Positions 44,901 to 52,336 are shown, counted from the stretch's first letter. The stretch is 64,000 bases of DNA from Rhodococcus sp. 14-1411-2a (GCF_002259485.1 NZ_NPGA01000014.1:434001-498000), one strand, 5' to 3'. Notes: generated by a model not told the origin, from the letters alone. Made by a program: numbers and translations.

Positions 44901-45903
44901 TCCCGTCCATGATCGCCGCGCACGCGACGACCGTCGCCTCGGTGGGGCCGTACGTGTTCCAGACCTCACGGCCTTCGACGGCGAGCCGCTCGGCCAGTTC
45001 CGGCGGGCACGCCTCGCCGCCGAAGATGAGCAACCGCACCGCTTCCAGAGCCACCGCGGGCCAGAGCGACGCGAGGGTGGGCACCGTCGAGACGACACTG
45101 ATGTCGCGGGAGACGAGCCACGGGCCCAGATCGAAACCGGACCGCACCAACGACCTGGGTGCCGGAACCAGACACGCACCGTGCCGCCACGCCAGCCACA
45201 TCTCCTCGCACGACGCGTCGAACGCCACCGACAGACCGGCCAGCACCCGATCACCCGGGCCGAGTGGATCCTTCTGCAAAAACATGCGGGCCTCGGCGTC
45301 GACGAACGCCGCCGCATTGCGATGACTGACCGCGACACCCTTGGGCGTGCCCGTCGAACCGGAGGTGAAGATGACCCACGCGTCGTCCTCGGGAGTCGGC
45401 GGCAGTGGGTCGGTCTCGGGAAGGCCGTCTTGCTTGGGAGCAGTACCGGCGGCGATGCCGCCCGCAGTGACGATGGCCGTCACCTTCGCCTCACCGAAGA
45501 CCAACTCGGCCCGCTCCTCGGGATCGTCCGCGTCCACCGGCACGTACGCGGCACCGACCGCGAGGATGGACAGGATCGCGACATAAAGGGAGAAGGAACC
45601 CGACGGCATGCGGATGCCGACGCGATCACCGCGCCTGACACCGGCATCGGCGAGCCACTGGGCGCCCTCGGCGATGTCGTCCAACAACTCGGCGTAACTG
45701 ACCGAGACGGCACCGTCGTCGATGGCGGGGGCGTCGGGAAAACGATGAGCGGTATCACGGAGAACGTCGATGAGAGTCCGGGCAGGAGGGGCGAGCGACG
45801 AGCGAAGAAACGCCGCCGGTGCAGGCGCGGTGTCCGCGCTCGAACCCGGCAGATCGTTCTCTTGATGCACAGACAACCGGGCGTCCTTCTCGTTCGTTGG
45901 CAA
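41938..45903 (-). CDS. Pls/PosA-type non-ribosomal peptide synthetase
   Basis: A 1321-residue membrane enzyme. An adenylation domain (about 40-520; IFTSGSTGTPKGVAVSH, YGPTE, LGGRRIELGEID) is followed by a carrier domain with the phosphopantetheine Ser near 556 (NGGGSLS). About 700 residues with transmembrane pairs and three left-handed beta-helix-like blocks (near 750-830, 970-1070 and 1210-1310) complete the chain. This is the layout of epsilon-poly-lysine synthetase relatives. Pocket residues I can map (FDASCEEMW: D, A, E; then I, G, T, V, V) suggest a basic amino acid. The start is uncertain: TTG 45903 or GTG 45870. Confidence 0.88.
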   Translation of the reverse strand: MPTNEKDARLSVHQENDLPGSSADTAPAPAAFLRSSLAPPARTLIDVLRDTAHRFPDAPAIDDGAVSVSYAELLDDIAEGAQWLADAGVRRGDRVGIRMPSGSFSLYVAILSILAVGAAYVPVDADDPEERAELVFGEAKVTAIVTAGGIAAGTAPKQDGLPETDPLPPTPEDDAWVIFTSGSTGTPKGVAVSHRNAAAFVDAEARMFLQKDPLGPGDRVLAGLSVAFDASCEEMWLAWRHGACLVPAPRSLVRSGFDLGPWLVSRDISVVSTVPTLASLWPAVALEAVRLLIFGGEACPPELAERLAVEGREVWNTYGPTEATVVACAAIMDGKGPVRIGLPLDGWDLAVVDASGTPVQVGEVGELVIGGVGLARYLDPAKDAEKYAPMPSLGWDRAYRSGDLVKLELEGLLFQGRADDQVKLGGRRIELGEIDNALQALPGVGGAAAAIRKTAAGNSVLVGYLASTNPDFDLEAARELLAEQLPAALVPRLALVDEMPTRTSGKVDRNALPWPLPGMAGASALGGTAGWVAELWTNILGAQVSDENADFFANGGGSLSAAQLVTALRERFPEITVAQLYDHPRLGSLAQYLDDLKPVVEAVPRGVAPTSRTAQWAQIAATVPLTTLTGLQWVTWLGLLFNVMSWFGDVPWAPTLSWWWVLVAFVLFITPVGRMAISVIGSRILLAGLKPGAYRRGGSMHIRLWAATRLTDASGASNLSGAPWMVYYARALGAKIGKGVDLHTMPPVTGMLELGDGCSIEPEVDLSGHWIDGDLVYIGGVEIGAGATVGARSTLLPGTKVGKNAVVTAGSAVVGRVKAGQMWSGSPAQKVGKADHPWPAETPPRATKWVFAYGVASLFLSGMALFSIGVSLVLMGWWIHTADSVFDAFERGLVMLPVATMVSLAVFAVITVVAVRLLSIGLVGGYHPVRSRIGWQVWATERLMDSARTFLFPLYASLLTPHWLRLLGAKIGKDVEASTVLMIPKFTTVADGAFLADDTMVASYELGGGWMHLGDAKVGKRAFLGNSGMTGPGRTVPKNGLVAVLSATPDKAKSGSSWLGSPPVRLRRAAGSADSSRTFDPPRKLKVARSFVETCRLIPVVVTFGIGLGVLFTLTAIADAVGYWLAALLSGVVLLVAGFVAAAVSALAKWLWVGRIGKTDHPLWSSFVWRNEVADTFVETVAAPWFARAAEGTAVLNMWLRWLGADIGRGVWCETYWLPEADLVTLADGATVNRGCVVQTHLFHDRIMSMDTVDLGRGATLGPHCVALPASGIGDGATVGPASLVMRGDTVPAHTRWQGNPIAPWAKGDPFPRIRDDRNEG

Positions 45904-46040
45904 GTGACTCTGTGGTGCTGGGACTCTGTTCTGCTGAGAGAGCAGCGCCGTTGGTTATCTCACGTTCTGTTTGCCAGCAGGTGAACGAGCGCTCCTTCCC
46001 ACCGCGGGAATCCTACTGCTGCCCACGCGTGAGTTCCGGC

Positions 46041-46070
46041 TTGACAAAACCGCAGTGGTTTTGCCAGTGT
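46041..46070 (+). promoter_or_regulatory. Promoter with internal operator before the SAM riboswitch
   Basis: TTGACA (46041-46046) and CAGTGT (46065-46070) are spaced 18 bases; transcription should start just before the riboswitch. The spacer holds the perfect inverted repeat CAAAACCgcagtGGTTTTG (46045-46063), a candidate repressor operator giving a second layer of control. Confidence 0.65.
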
Positions 46071-46077
46071 CTTCTCC

Positions 46078-46190
46078 ACGGTCACGAGTACCAGCGTCAA
46101 GCCCCGGCTCGCTGGTCGGCAACCCTCCTCCGCGGTGGGGTGCTCCGGGTGACGACCAGGCTGATGTCGGAAAACCGGCGCGGCAAGCGC
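46078..46190 (+). promoter_or_regulatory. SAM-IV-type riboswitch
   Basis: The 5' leader contains the ordered blocks GGTCACGAG, CAGCGTCAAGCCCCGGC, CGGCAACCCTCC, GCGGTGGGGTGC and CCGGGTGACGACCAGG. I recognise these as the conserved core of the actinobacterial SAM-IV riboswitch, which binds S-adenosylmethionine. It precedes a class V aminotransferase/cysteine desulfurase-like gene, a sulfur-metabolism context that fits. The exact 3' limit is approximate. Confidence 0.85.
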
Positions 46191-46222
46191 GGACTCGTTC
46201 ACCACATCCTTCGGTTGCGGGT

Positions 46223-46238
46223 CCCTCGAACGTGAGGG
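46223..46238 (+). promoter_or_regulatory. Hairpin sequestering the ribosome site
   Basis: CCCTC (46223-46227) pairs with GAGGG (46234-46238), which is the ribosome site 11 bases before ATG 46250. Folding would hide it, so the SAM-IV element probably controls translation rather than termination. No T-tract follows. Confidence 0.6.
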
Positions 46239-46249
46239 CTTGATCTGTC

Positions 46250-47581
46250 ATGACATCTGTACTTTCCCGCCCCTGTGCTCCTTTTGCCCCTGTTTCGGGC
46301 ACGGATCTGCAGGTACCTCTGGTGCAGGGCGGCACCTGCACCTACGCCAATTTCGACTACGCTGCCAGCGCACCGGCTTTGGCGGCGGTGACCGATCGGA
46401 TCGCGGAACTGCTGCCGTTCTACTCCAGTGTTCATCGCGGTGCCGGGTACGCCTCACGGGTCTGCACGGCAGCGTACGAGAAGGCGCGGGTGACGGTCGC
46501 CGATTTCATTGGTGCGCAGTCGGATTCGGTGGTGGTGTTCACTCGGAACACCACCGACTCGCTGAACCTGCTGGCCGCATGTGTGCCGGGTGAGACCGTG
46601 GTGCTCGACATCGAACACCACGCGAACCTGCTGCCGTGGCGTGACCGACGAGTGGTGGTGGCTGCGTCGACCCTGGCCGAGACCATCGCCCGCCTCGACG
46701 CCGAACTCGCCGCGAAACCTGCTGCTCTGCTTGCGATCACGGGCGCATCGAACGTCACCGGAGAAGTTCTGCCGATCGCGGAACTCGCGGCACTGGCGCA
46801 TCGGCACGGCGCACGCATCGCGGTGGACGGTGCCCAGCTGGTTCCGCATCGGCGGGTCGACATCGCCGCACTCGGGGTGGACTACCTCGCCTTCTCCGGC
46901 CACAAGCTCTACGCCCCGTTCGGCGCGGGAGTGCTTGTGGGCGCACGTGATTGGCTCGACGCCGGTGAACCGCACCTGGCCGGCGGCGGCGCGGTGCGCA
47001 GCGTCGGCATCGACCACACCGACTGGGCCCCGGCGCCGCAGCGGCACGAGGCGGGCACCCCCAACGTGCTCGGGGTTGCCGCATTGGCCGCGGCCTGCGA
47101 GGCCATCGCCGGATTCGACGATGCCGAGCTCCAGGCGCACGAGCACGAGCTGTCCTCGCGATTGCGGGGCGGCCTGGCAGCGCTGGACGGCGTCGAGCAG
47201 CTCCAGGTCTGGGCCGATGCGCCCGACAGTGTCGGCATCGTCACCTTCACCGTTGCCGGGCGCGATCCCGGTGAGGTGGCTGCGTACCTGTCCGCCGAAC
47301 ACGGAATCGGCGTGCGCGATGGCAAGTTCTGCGCACACCCCCTGCTGAGCAGGCTGGGGCACGCGGCCGGAGCGGTTCGAGCCAGTATCGGCCTCGGCAG
47401 CTCGTCGGCCGATGTGGACCGACTCGTCGACGCCCTCGCCGCCCTGGTCGAGTCGGGACCGAACTGGCACTACGCGGAGGACGCAGGCTGGTGGAACCCC
47501 GTACCCGACCCGCGGCCCTTCCCCGAGCTGGCCGATGGGGCCGCCGGGGTTGGATCCCCGTGCAGCCCCGCAGGCCGTTAG
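46250..47581 (+). CDS. Class V aminotransferase / cysteine desulfurase-like
   Basis: A 443-residue PLP enzyme of the NifS/SufS-like group. AFSGHKLYAPFG contains the PLP Lys near residue 219, VDGAQLVPH the PLP Asp and His, and DGKFCAHPL a Cys near 361 at the position of the desulfurase nucleophile. It likely mobilises sulfur from cysteine or a related substrate. It is not next to suf or isc genes. The SAM-IV riboswitch upstream suggests a role in methionine/cysteine metabolism and repression when SAM is high. Confidence 0.85.
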   Translation: MTSVLSRPCAPFAPVSGTDLQVPLVQGGTCTYANFDYAASAPALAAVTDRIAELLPFYSSVHRGAGYASRVCTAAYEKARVTVADFIGAQSDSVVVFTRNTTDSLNLLAACVPGETVVLDIEHHANLLPWRDRRVVVAASTLAETIARLDAELAAKPAALLAITGASNVTGEVLPIAELAALAHRHGARIAVDGAQLVPHRRVDIAALGVDYLAFSGHKLYAPFGAGVLVGARDWLDAGEPHLAGGGAVRSVGIDHTDWAPAPQRHEAGTPNVLGVAALAAACEAIAGFDDAELQAHEHELSSRLRGGLAALDGVEQLQVWADAPDSVGIVTFTVAGRDPGEVAAYLSAEHGIGVRDGKFCAHPLLSRLGHAAGAVRASIGLGSSSADVDRLVDALAALVESGPNWHYAEDAGWWNPVPDPRPFPELADGAAGVGSPCSPAGR

Positions 47582-47590
47582 CATGGCGTC

Positions 47591-47713
47591 ATGACCGTGA
47601 GTGTCGTGTGGACGGGCAACCGTCACTGGTGCAACAGATACGTGGATCTGTGCCGCACTGCGTCCGGGTCGTGTTCGAGTTCGGCTCCGCTCCGACCGAA
47701 TGCCACCGTCTGA
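47591..47713 (+). CDS. Cys-containing regulatory leader peptide
   Basis: A 40-residue ORF, ATG 47591 to TGA 47713, ends 19 bases before the next gene. It contains the motif NRYVDLCRTASGSC, resembling the R(R/H)xVDLxRxAS-x-C short peptides found upstream of sulfur genes in actinobacteria. Three Cys codons occur at positions 14, 21 and 28. Downstream sequence can form a TTCGG/CCGAA hairpin (47680-47700). Ribosome stalling at Cys codons when cysteine is scarce would alter translation or transcription of the following gene. This mechanism is inferred. Confidence 0.7.
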   Translation: MTVSVVWTGNRHWCNRYVDLCRTASGSCSSSAPLRPNATV

Positions 47714-47732
47714 AGAATCAGGACCACCACTC

Positions 47733-48233
47733 ATGTCGCACAACTTCACCCGCGTCGCCGTCGAATTCACTGCGGGCTGGACCGAACTGACCGCCGCTCC
47801 CGAAACGGATGTGGTCCGAATCCAGGCCTCCGACCTGCGGGAATCCCAGCAGCAACGCGCGCGGCTCCGCGCCGAGGCAGTGGACCGCGGCGAATCTGCC
47901 GACAGCACGGCAGTGTTTCTCGACCTGGAGATCCACATCGCGGCCGATGCCCGGACGGCCCGTCGGGAATTTGCCGCACTGGATGCGCCGAGCAGCCCGT
48001 CGTCGATCCGCTACGTCGGAACACCGGCGGGACTGGCCAGTTTGATCTCCGACGTCACCGCGGCCGACGTGGCCGACGGCGTGACATTGACAGCGCTCGG
48101 CGACGTCGCTCGCCAGTCGGTTCTCATCAACAACGGCGTACTGCCGCTGCTGGAATCCCGCGGGACTCGACTCGACATCGACGTCGTCGACGCGGTCCTC
48201 GGCGCACCGATCGCCCCGACTCTCGCGTCCTGA
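47733..48233 (+). CDS. Luciferase-like (LLM C-terminal-like) protein
   Basis: A 166-residue protein. The segment RYVGTPAGLASLISDVTAAD and the following ADGVTLTALG, then NNGVLPLLESRG, resemble the C-terminal part of luciferase-like flavin monooxygenases, but the N-terminal barrel is missing. It is thus a small relative or a truncated member. The Cys leader peptide upstream implies control by sulfur supply, as for alkanesulfonate monooxygenase-type enzymes. Activity is uncertain. ATG 47733 gives the best start. Confidence 0.6.
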   Translation: MSHNFTRVAVEFTAGWTELTAAPETDVVRIQASDLRESQQQRARLRAEAVDRGESADSTAVFLDLEIHIAADARTARREFAALDAPSSPSSIRYVGTPAGLASLISDVTAADVADGVTLTALGDVARQSVLINNGVLPLLESRGTRLDIDVVDAVLGAPIAPTLAS

Positions 48234-48252
48234 GGATTCGCGTCCTCGGGAC
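48227..48252. terminator. Hairpin between convergent genes
   Basis: GTCCTGAGGA (48227-48236) and TCCTCGGGAC (48243-48252) form a 10-bp stem (one G-T pair) with a six-base loop at the end of the luciferase-like gene and before the convergent ybaK-like gene. Confidence 0.7.
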
Positions 48253-48263
48253 GTGCGCGGCGG

Positions 48264-48737
48264 TCAGGTGACGTCGATCGCCAGACCCGCAGTGATGCGC
48301 ACCAACTCGGTGAACGTGGACCGAAAGATCGTGTTGGTGTGACCGGCGGCCGCCCACACCTCCGAGTAGCCGGCCAGATCCTGGTCGACGAACGTATCGA
48401 GGTTGGTGGGGTGGCCGACCGGGGCGATCCCACCGATCGGCTGGCCGGTGGCATGCTTGGCCGTGTCCAGAGGCGCACGCGTCAACACGCCGCCGAGACG
48501 CTCACCGGTGTGCTCGAGATGAACGTTGTGGGCACCGGAGACGAGCAGCAGCACCGGCTCGTCGCCCAGCAGAAACACCATCGACTTCACGATCGCGCCC
48601 ACGTCGACACCGAGGGCGGCAGCAGCATCGGCGGCAGTGTGCGTGCCCTCCGGACTACTGACCACCACCCCGTGATGACCACGTGAAATCAGCGTGTCGG
48701 CAACATGGGCTGCATTCGGATGAAGTAGCCGGGACAT
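48264..48737 (-). CDS. YbaK/EbsC-type aminoacyl-tRNA deacylase
   Basis: A 157-residue YbaK/ProRS-editing-domain protein. The IVKSMVFLLGDEPVLLLVSGAH segment and GGIAPVGHPTNLDTFVDQDL match the family active-site regions. Such proteins remove mischarged amino acids from tRNA (Cys-tRNAPro and similar). It is monocistronic between two convergent or neighbouring units. Confidence 0.87.
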   Translation of the reverse strand: MSRLLHPNAAHVADTLISRGHHGVVVSSPEGTHTAADAAAALGVDVGAIVKSMVFLLGDEPVLLLVSGAHNVHLEHTGERLGGVLTRAPLDTAKHATGQPIGGIAPVGHPTNLDTFVDQDLAGYSEVWAAAGHTNTIFRSTFTELVRITAGLAIDVT

Positions 48738-48774
48738 GAACCAACCCTATTGCCCCGCGACCGTTTACGCCGCT

Positions 48775-49764
48775 CTATCCCTGGGTCGTTCCTGCAGGCT
48801 CCACTCCCGTGTCCAGATCACCGAACAGTCTCAGTCGCGCCATGCCGCCGTCCGGGAAGATGTCCATCCGAACCTCCGAGACCGGGGTCTCGTGGTCGAG
48901 TACGAAGCGATGACGGGTGTCGGGCTGCAACGTCGTTCGCGGCAACAGCTCGATCCACTCGCCCTCACCGAGCCGTCCGCGCAGTGACGCCGCGCCCGGG
49001 GCGTTGCCGAGGAAGCAGGTGGTGTCGAGCTCGGCGAGGCGAACGAGCCCGCTGCCTGCCAGCTGTACCTGAACCCAGTCGTTCGCGTCGTTGCGTCGAC
49101 GCGAGGTCTCCCAACCCTCACCCATCGACCGCGGCGGGCCGGGGAACAGCAGATTGTTGGGGGAGCTGTAGAACATGTTGGAGCACGCCGAGACGTAGGC
49201 ACCGTTCTCGAGCGCTGCCAGGTCGACCGGCCCGGCCGCGAGGAACTCGGGATCGGGCTTGCCGCGGCCCAGTACCCGCAACCGCGCCACTCCGCCGTCC
49301 GGGTAGATCGACAGTTTCACGTGCGTCCACCGCGCGTCGGAGGCGACGGCGAACCTGTTCTCACTGTCGCCGTCGACCGGGCTGCGCGCGACGATGGTGG
49401 TCCACTCGGTCTGCGTGCGCAGCTCGTCCGGGGACGGGAAGCCCTGCACCTCGGCGGCCTCGACCGAAATCTCCGGCGGGTAGTTTCCGGTGAACCACGA
49501 GGTGTCGACGACGATTGCCGAGACGACGCCCGGTGCGCCGAGACGCACGATGGCCTCGTCGTAGCCTGCCTCGCGTCGCCGACGCGTCTCCCACCCGTCG
49601 TAGATCTGACCCTTGTGCCCGAACGTCGCGGTCGAGTAGTCGGCCTTGCCGGGACTGACGAGATTCTCCTTCTCCGCGAACGTCTCGTCGTTCGCCCACA
49701 CGACTGCGCCTCCGAGAGTGCGGACAGCGAGATCGGGCAGAGGCAGCGGGAAGGTGGAGGTCAT
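48775..49764 (-). CDS. alc: Allantoicase
   Basis: A 329-residue protein with two homologous jelly-roll domains. GYDEAIVRLGAPGVVSAIVVDT and DWVQVQLAGSGLVRLAELDTT occupy corresponding positions, and KLSIYPDGGVARLRV and MDIFPDGGMARLRLF are the repeated signature. It hydrolyses allantoate to ureidoglycolate and urea. The start is GTG or ATG near 49764. The uraD gene lies 2 kb away, but allantoinase and uricase are not in the window. Confidence 0.9.
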   Translation of the reverse strand: MTSTFPLPLPDLAVRTLGGAVVWANDETFAEKENLVSPGKADYSTATFGHKGQIYDGWETRRRREAGYDEAIVRLGAPGVVSAIVVDTSWFTGNYPPEISVEAAEVQGFPSPDELRTQTEWTTIVARSPVDGDSENRFAVASDARWTHVKLSIYPDGGVARLRVLGRGKPDPEFLAAGPVDLAALENGAYVSACSNMFYSSPNNLLFPGPPRSMGEGWETSRRRNDANDWVQVQLAGSGLVRLAELDTTCFLGNAPGAASLRGRLGEGEWIELLPRTTLQPDTRHRFVLDHETPVSEVRMDIFPDGGMARLRLFGDLDTGVEPAGTTQG

Positions 49765-49768
49765 GGGA

Positions 49769-50773
49769 TCACACTTTACTGGTCTCGCGTGAGCTCATCG
49801 GGTTGTGTGCAGACCGACGCCGCAGAGCTGCCGCGACCATCAGTAGCGCGCCGATCACGATGTAGAGCGTCAGGCCGAGTGCGGGTTGCCCCAGTCCGGT
49901 GCCGGAGAAGTACACGATGCTGCGTACGCCCTCGGTGCCGATGCCAGGGGTGATCCACCGACCGATCGAGGCGTAGAGCGACGGCAGTACATCGGACCCG
50001 AAAGCGCCTCCTGCACTGGGGTTTCCGAGAATGACGAACAGCGCGATGGCGGCGGGCACCGCCGCGACACCGATCAGGGCGCGCAGGCCCATGGTGAACA
50101 GTCCGGTGGCGAAGACGACCCCGGTGCCCAGCAGGGTCAGTGGAAACCAATGGCCGGCAAAGGTTTCCAGTACATGGGTGGTGAGGAATGCGCCGAGAGT
50201 GCCGGAAGCGAGGGAGTACACCGCGAGAATGCCGACGTGCATCCAGGTTTCGCGGCGCGAGGTCGGTGCCCCGATCAACAGTCCGAATGCGGCAGCCAGA
50301 AGGTAGCCGCCGACGACCCACCCGACCGAGAGATAGAAACCGGACAACCCTCGGTTGTCGTGCACACCGACCGGGATCTCGTCGCGCACCACGAACTGGC
50401 GGCCCTGGGCGGCGTCGACCTCGGTGAAGATCGATTGCAGCGCGGTGGCTTCGGAGCTGCCTGCTGCGCTGGCGGTGATGAGCGTGTCCGTCCCGTTCGC
50501 GCCGACGACATAGGCCCCGATGACTTCCCTGTCGCGGAGCAGTAAACGGACCTCGGCGGTATCGGCCGCGGTGCGTGCCTCGAGCGGGGCGCCGTCGATG
50601 GCGTTCAGGCGATCGGTCGTCTGCTGGTCCAGCCCCTCGGGGAGACCGGCTTCGGTCACCACCGCGATGGGGATCGCATGCGGAGTCGGCTGATGAAACG
50701 CCGAGACGTAGCTGAGGATGAAGCCGAGCTGAAGTATCAGCACCGCGGCGGCGAGCAGTGACATCTTGCGCAT
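49769..50773 (-). CDS. DUF3533/ABC-2-like membrane protein
   Basis: A 334-residue protein. One N-terminal helix (LLAAAVLILQLGFILSYVSAF) is followed by a roughly 160-residue extracytoplasmic region and five C-terminal helices. This is the YhgE/Pip-like DUF3533 layout, related to ABC-2 permeases. ATG 50773 has an AGGAG site. It is divergent from a TetR gene across a dyad operator, so it is probably the TetR target and may act in export or stress. Confidence 0.8.
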   Translation of the reverse strand: MRKMSLLAAAVLILQLGFILSYVSAFHQPTPHAIPIAVVTEAGLPEGLDQQTTDRLNAIDGAPLEARTAADTAEVRLLLRDREVIGAYVVGANGTDTLITASAAGSSEATALQSIFTEVDAAQGRQFVVRDEIPVGVHDNRGLSGFYLSVGWVVGGYLLAAAFGLLIGAPTSRRETWMHVGILAVYSLASGTLGAFLTTHVLETFAGHWFPLTLLGTGVVFATGLFTMGLRALIGVAAVPAAIALFVILGNPSAGGAFGSDVLPSLYASIGRWITPGIGTEGVRSIVYFSGTGLGQPALGLTLYIVIGALLMVAAALRRRSAHNPMSSRETSKV

Positions 50774-50789
50774 GGGTGACTCCTGAATC

Positions 50790-50826
50790 TTGTCGATACC
50801 CGAGGTATTCAATACTCTAGGTATCG
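50790..50826. promoter_or_regulatory. TetR operator overlapping a leaderless promoter
   Basis: TTGTCG (50790-50795) and TACTCT (50813-50818), 17 bases apart, place the GTG at 50826 at the transcription start. Sixteen-base arms 50794-50809 and 50811-50826 form an imperfect dyad (CGATACC ... GTATT and AATAC ... GGTATCG) covering the promoter. Binding would repress tetR and the divergent DUF3533 gene. Confidence 0.75.
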
Positions 50827-51470
50827 TGAATGCCGACGAGCAAGAAAAGTGGGGGTCGACACAGTCGCAGCGACGACCGCAGCGTGCCGACGTTCGAGAT
50901 CGACTGCTCGCCGCCGCAGCGGACGAGTTCACCGAAAATGGCTATGCCGCAGCCAAACTCACCGACATCGCAGACCGCGCCGGCTTCACCAAGGGAGCCG
51001 TCTACTCCAATTTCGAGTCCAAGCAAGCGCTGTTCGCCGAGCTGCTGGCCAGGCGGTCCCTCGACCTCGCGGCCCGCGTACTGGCTCACATTTCCGATCT
51101 GGACCCCGGCGCGGCCGCCGGAGCGGGCGGCGGAGAGATCGCGTCGTGGGTGGTCGCCGAACCCCGCTGGCCGCTGCTGACCGTCGAATTCGGGATTCTC
51201 GCCGGACGCGACCCGGCCGTCGCGGAGCGCTATCGCACCGACCGTCGAGCACTCCGGCGCGAGCTCGAACGCCTCATCGCCGAGCGAGCGGACGACTGGG
51301 GAGTCGGCGAGAAATTCGATGCCCGACGCCTCGCGACGTCACTGGCGGCCTTGATCTCCGGATTGGCCGTCGAACATTCGGTGGATCCGGAGGAAATCGA
51401 CGAGGGAGTCATCGCCGACGCGGTCTCCGAACTGTTCGCGGGAGCGATAGCTAGGGCACATCTCGATTGA
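50826..51470 (+). CDS. TetR-family repressor
   Basis: A 214-residue regulator. The helix-turn-helix core is FTENGYAAAKLTDIADRAGFT, then KGAVYSNFESKQALFAEL. The C-terminal ligand domain is not classifiable by eye. The GTG at 50826 is probably a leaderless start; an upstream TTG would lie inside the operator. It is divergent from DUF3533 and upstream of a DUF6480 gene. Confidence 0.88.
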   Translation: MNADEQEKWGSTQSQRRPQRADVRDRLLAAAADEFTENGYAAAKLTDIADRAGFTKGAVYSNFESKQALFAELLARRSLDLAARVLAHISDLDPGAAAGAGGGEIASWVVAEPRWPLLTVEFGILAGRDPAVAERYRTDRRALRRELERLIAERADDWGVGEKFDARRLATSLAALISGLAVEHSVDPEEIDEGVIADAVSELFAGAIARAHLD

Positions 51471-51498
51471 GGGACACGGCACCGGGTAACCGGGACAG

Positions 51499-51723
51499 AT
51501 GAATGCTCAGAATCCCGATCCCGACGTCACCGCAGGACTCGAAGCCGGTGGCAGTGTCACGCCAGGAGACACCCCGCCCGCCGAAACGGGAGTCGGCGGC
51601 CCCAATCACGAACCGCCGCAGCGCAGCCGTGTCATGCCGATCCTCATCATCGGTGTGGTGGCGTTGCTGGCGATCCTGATCGCCGGTGGACTGATCGGTC
51701 GCGTCGTCGGTCTATTCGGCTGA
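51499..51723 (+). CDS. DUF6480 small membrane protein
   Basis: A 74-residue protein. The N-terminal NPDPDVTAGLEAGGSVTPGD segment matches the DUF6480 family of actinobacteria, followed by a Pro-rich linker and one C-terminal helix (VMPILIIGVVALLAILIAGG). It starts 28 bases after tetR. Function unknown. Confidence 0.78.
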   Translation: MNAQNPDPDVTAGLEAGGSVTPGDTPPAETGVGGPNHEPPQRSRVMPILIIGVVALLAILIAGGLIGRVVGLFG

Positions 51724-51760
51724 TCCCGGGTCGGCGGCCCGTCCGTACTCGGCGAACAGG

Positions 51761-52258
51761 TCAGTACTGCGGCCAGCCGCCCTCGGGCCCGAGCAGGCGA
51801 TCCAATCGAATGTGGTTGATCTTCGCCAGCTCGTCGCGCATGATCTTGCGTTCGGTCCGATCGTCGTTGTCGAGTCGATGGCCCAGATCCACCAGGATGT
51901 CGCGCGGCTCGAAGCCCTCGGGCTCGAACAACCCGCTCCAGATGTACGGATAGCCGAATCGCTCGCAGTACGCGCGCGCCGCGGTCACCAGAGCGCCTCG
52001 CGTATCGGCGTTGATGGCTGCGCACACCTTGCTCGGCTCGGGACGCGTTGCGGCCAACATGTCCATGTCGCCGTCCGACAGCTCCGCCAGTTCCGCGTCG
52101 GCTGCCGAGAACAGCTCTGCCCGTGAGCGATACCTGCGGCCGTCCGCCACCCTCGACGCCCACGCCACCGAGCAACAACACTCGTACAACGCATGCACCG
52201 CCTTGCGGCGCGGCAGATCGTTGAACGTCTCCAGGCCGAGTCCCTGATGCATCAGCAT
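51761..52258 (-). CDS. uraD: OHCU decarboxylase (UraD)
   Basis: A 165-residue protein. FNDLPRRKAVHALYECC near the N-terminus, a WASRVADGRRYRSRAEL segment and the AYCERFGYPYIWSG motif identify 2-oxo-4-hydroxy-4-carboxy-5-ureidoimidazoline decarboxylase. It makes S-allantoin in urate breakdown. I start it at ATG 52258; the frame extends 26 residues to 52336 but the extra part is outside the family. It serves the same pathway as the allantoicase gene 2 kb away. Confidence 0.87.
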   Translation of the reverse strand: MLMHQGLGLETFNDLPRRKAVHALYECCCSVAWASRVADGRRYRSRAELFSAADAELAELSDGDMDMLAATRPEPSKVCAAINADTRGALVTAARAYCERFGYPYIWSGLFEPEGFEPRDILVDLGHRLDNDDRTERKIMRDELAKINHIRLDRLLGPEGGWPQY

Positions 52259-52317
52259 GGATAGATGGTGAGCCTCATTCGGCGTATGCACCAGAGCTGA
52301 GCAGGGACTTAGCGCAG

Positions 52318-52336
52318 ATGTTACGCGCCGTAACAT
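52318..52336. promoter_or_regulatory. Perfect palindrome between uraD and a crotonase gene
   Basis: ATGTTACGCGCCGTAACAT has perfect 8-base arms around CGC in the divergent spacer. It is the likely operator for the crotonase/marR operon starting at 52378 or for uraD. The MarR protein downstream is one candidate ligand. Confidence 0.65.
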
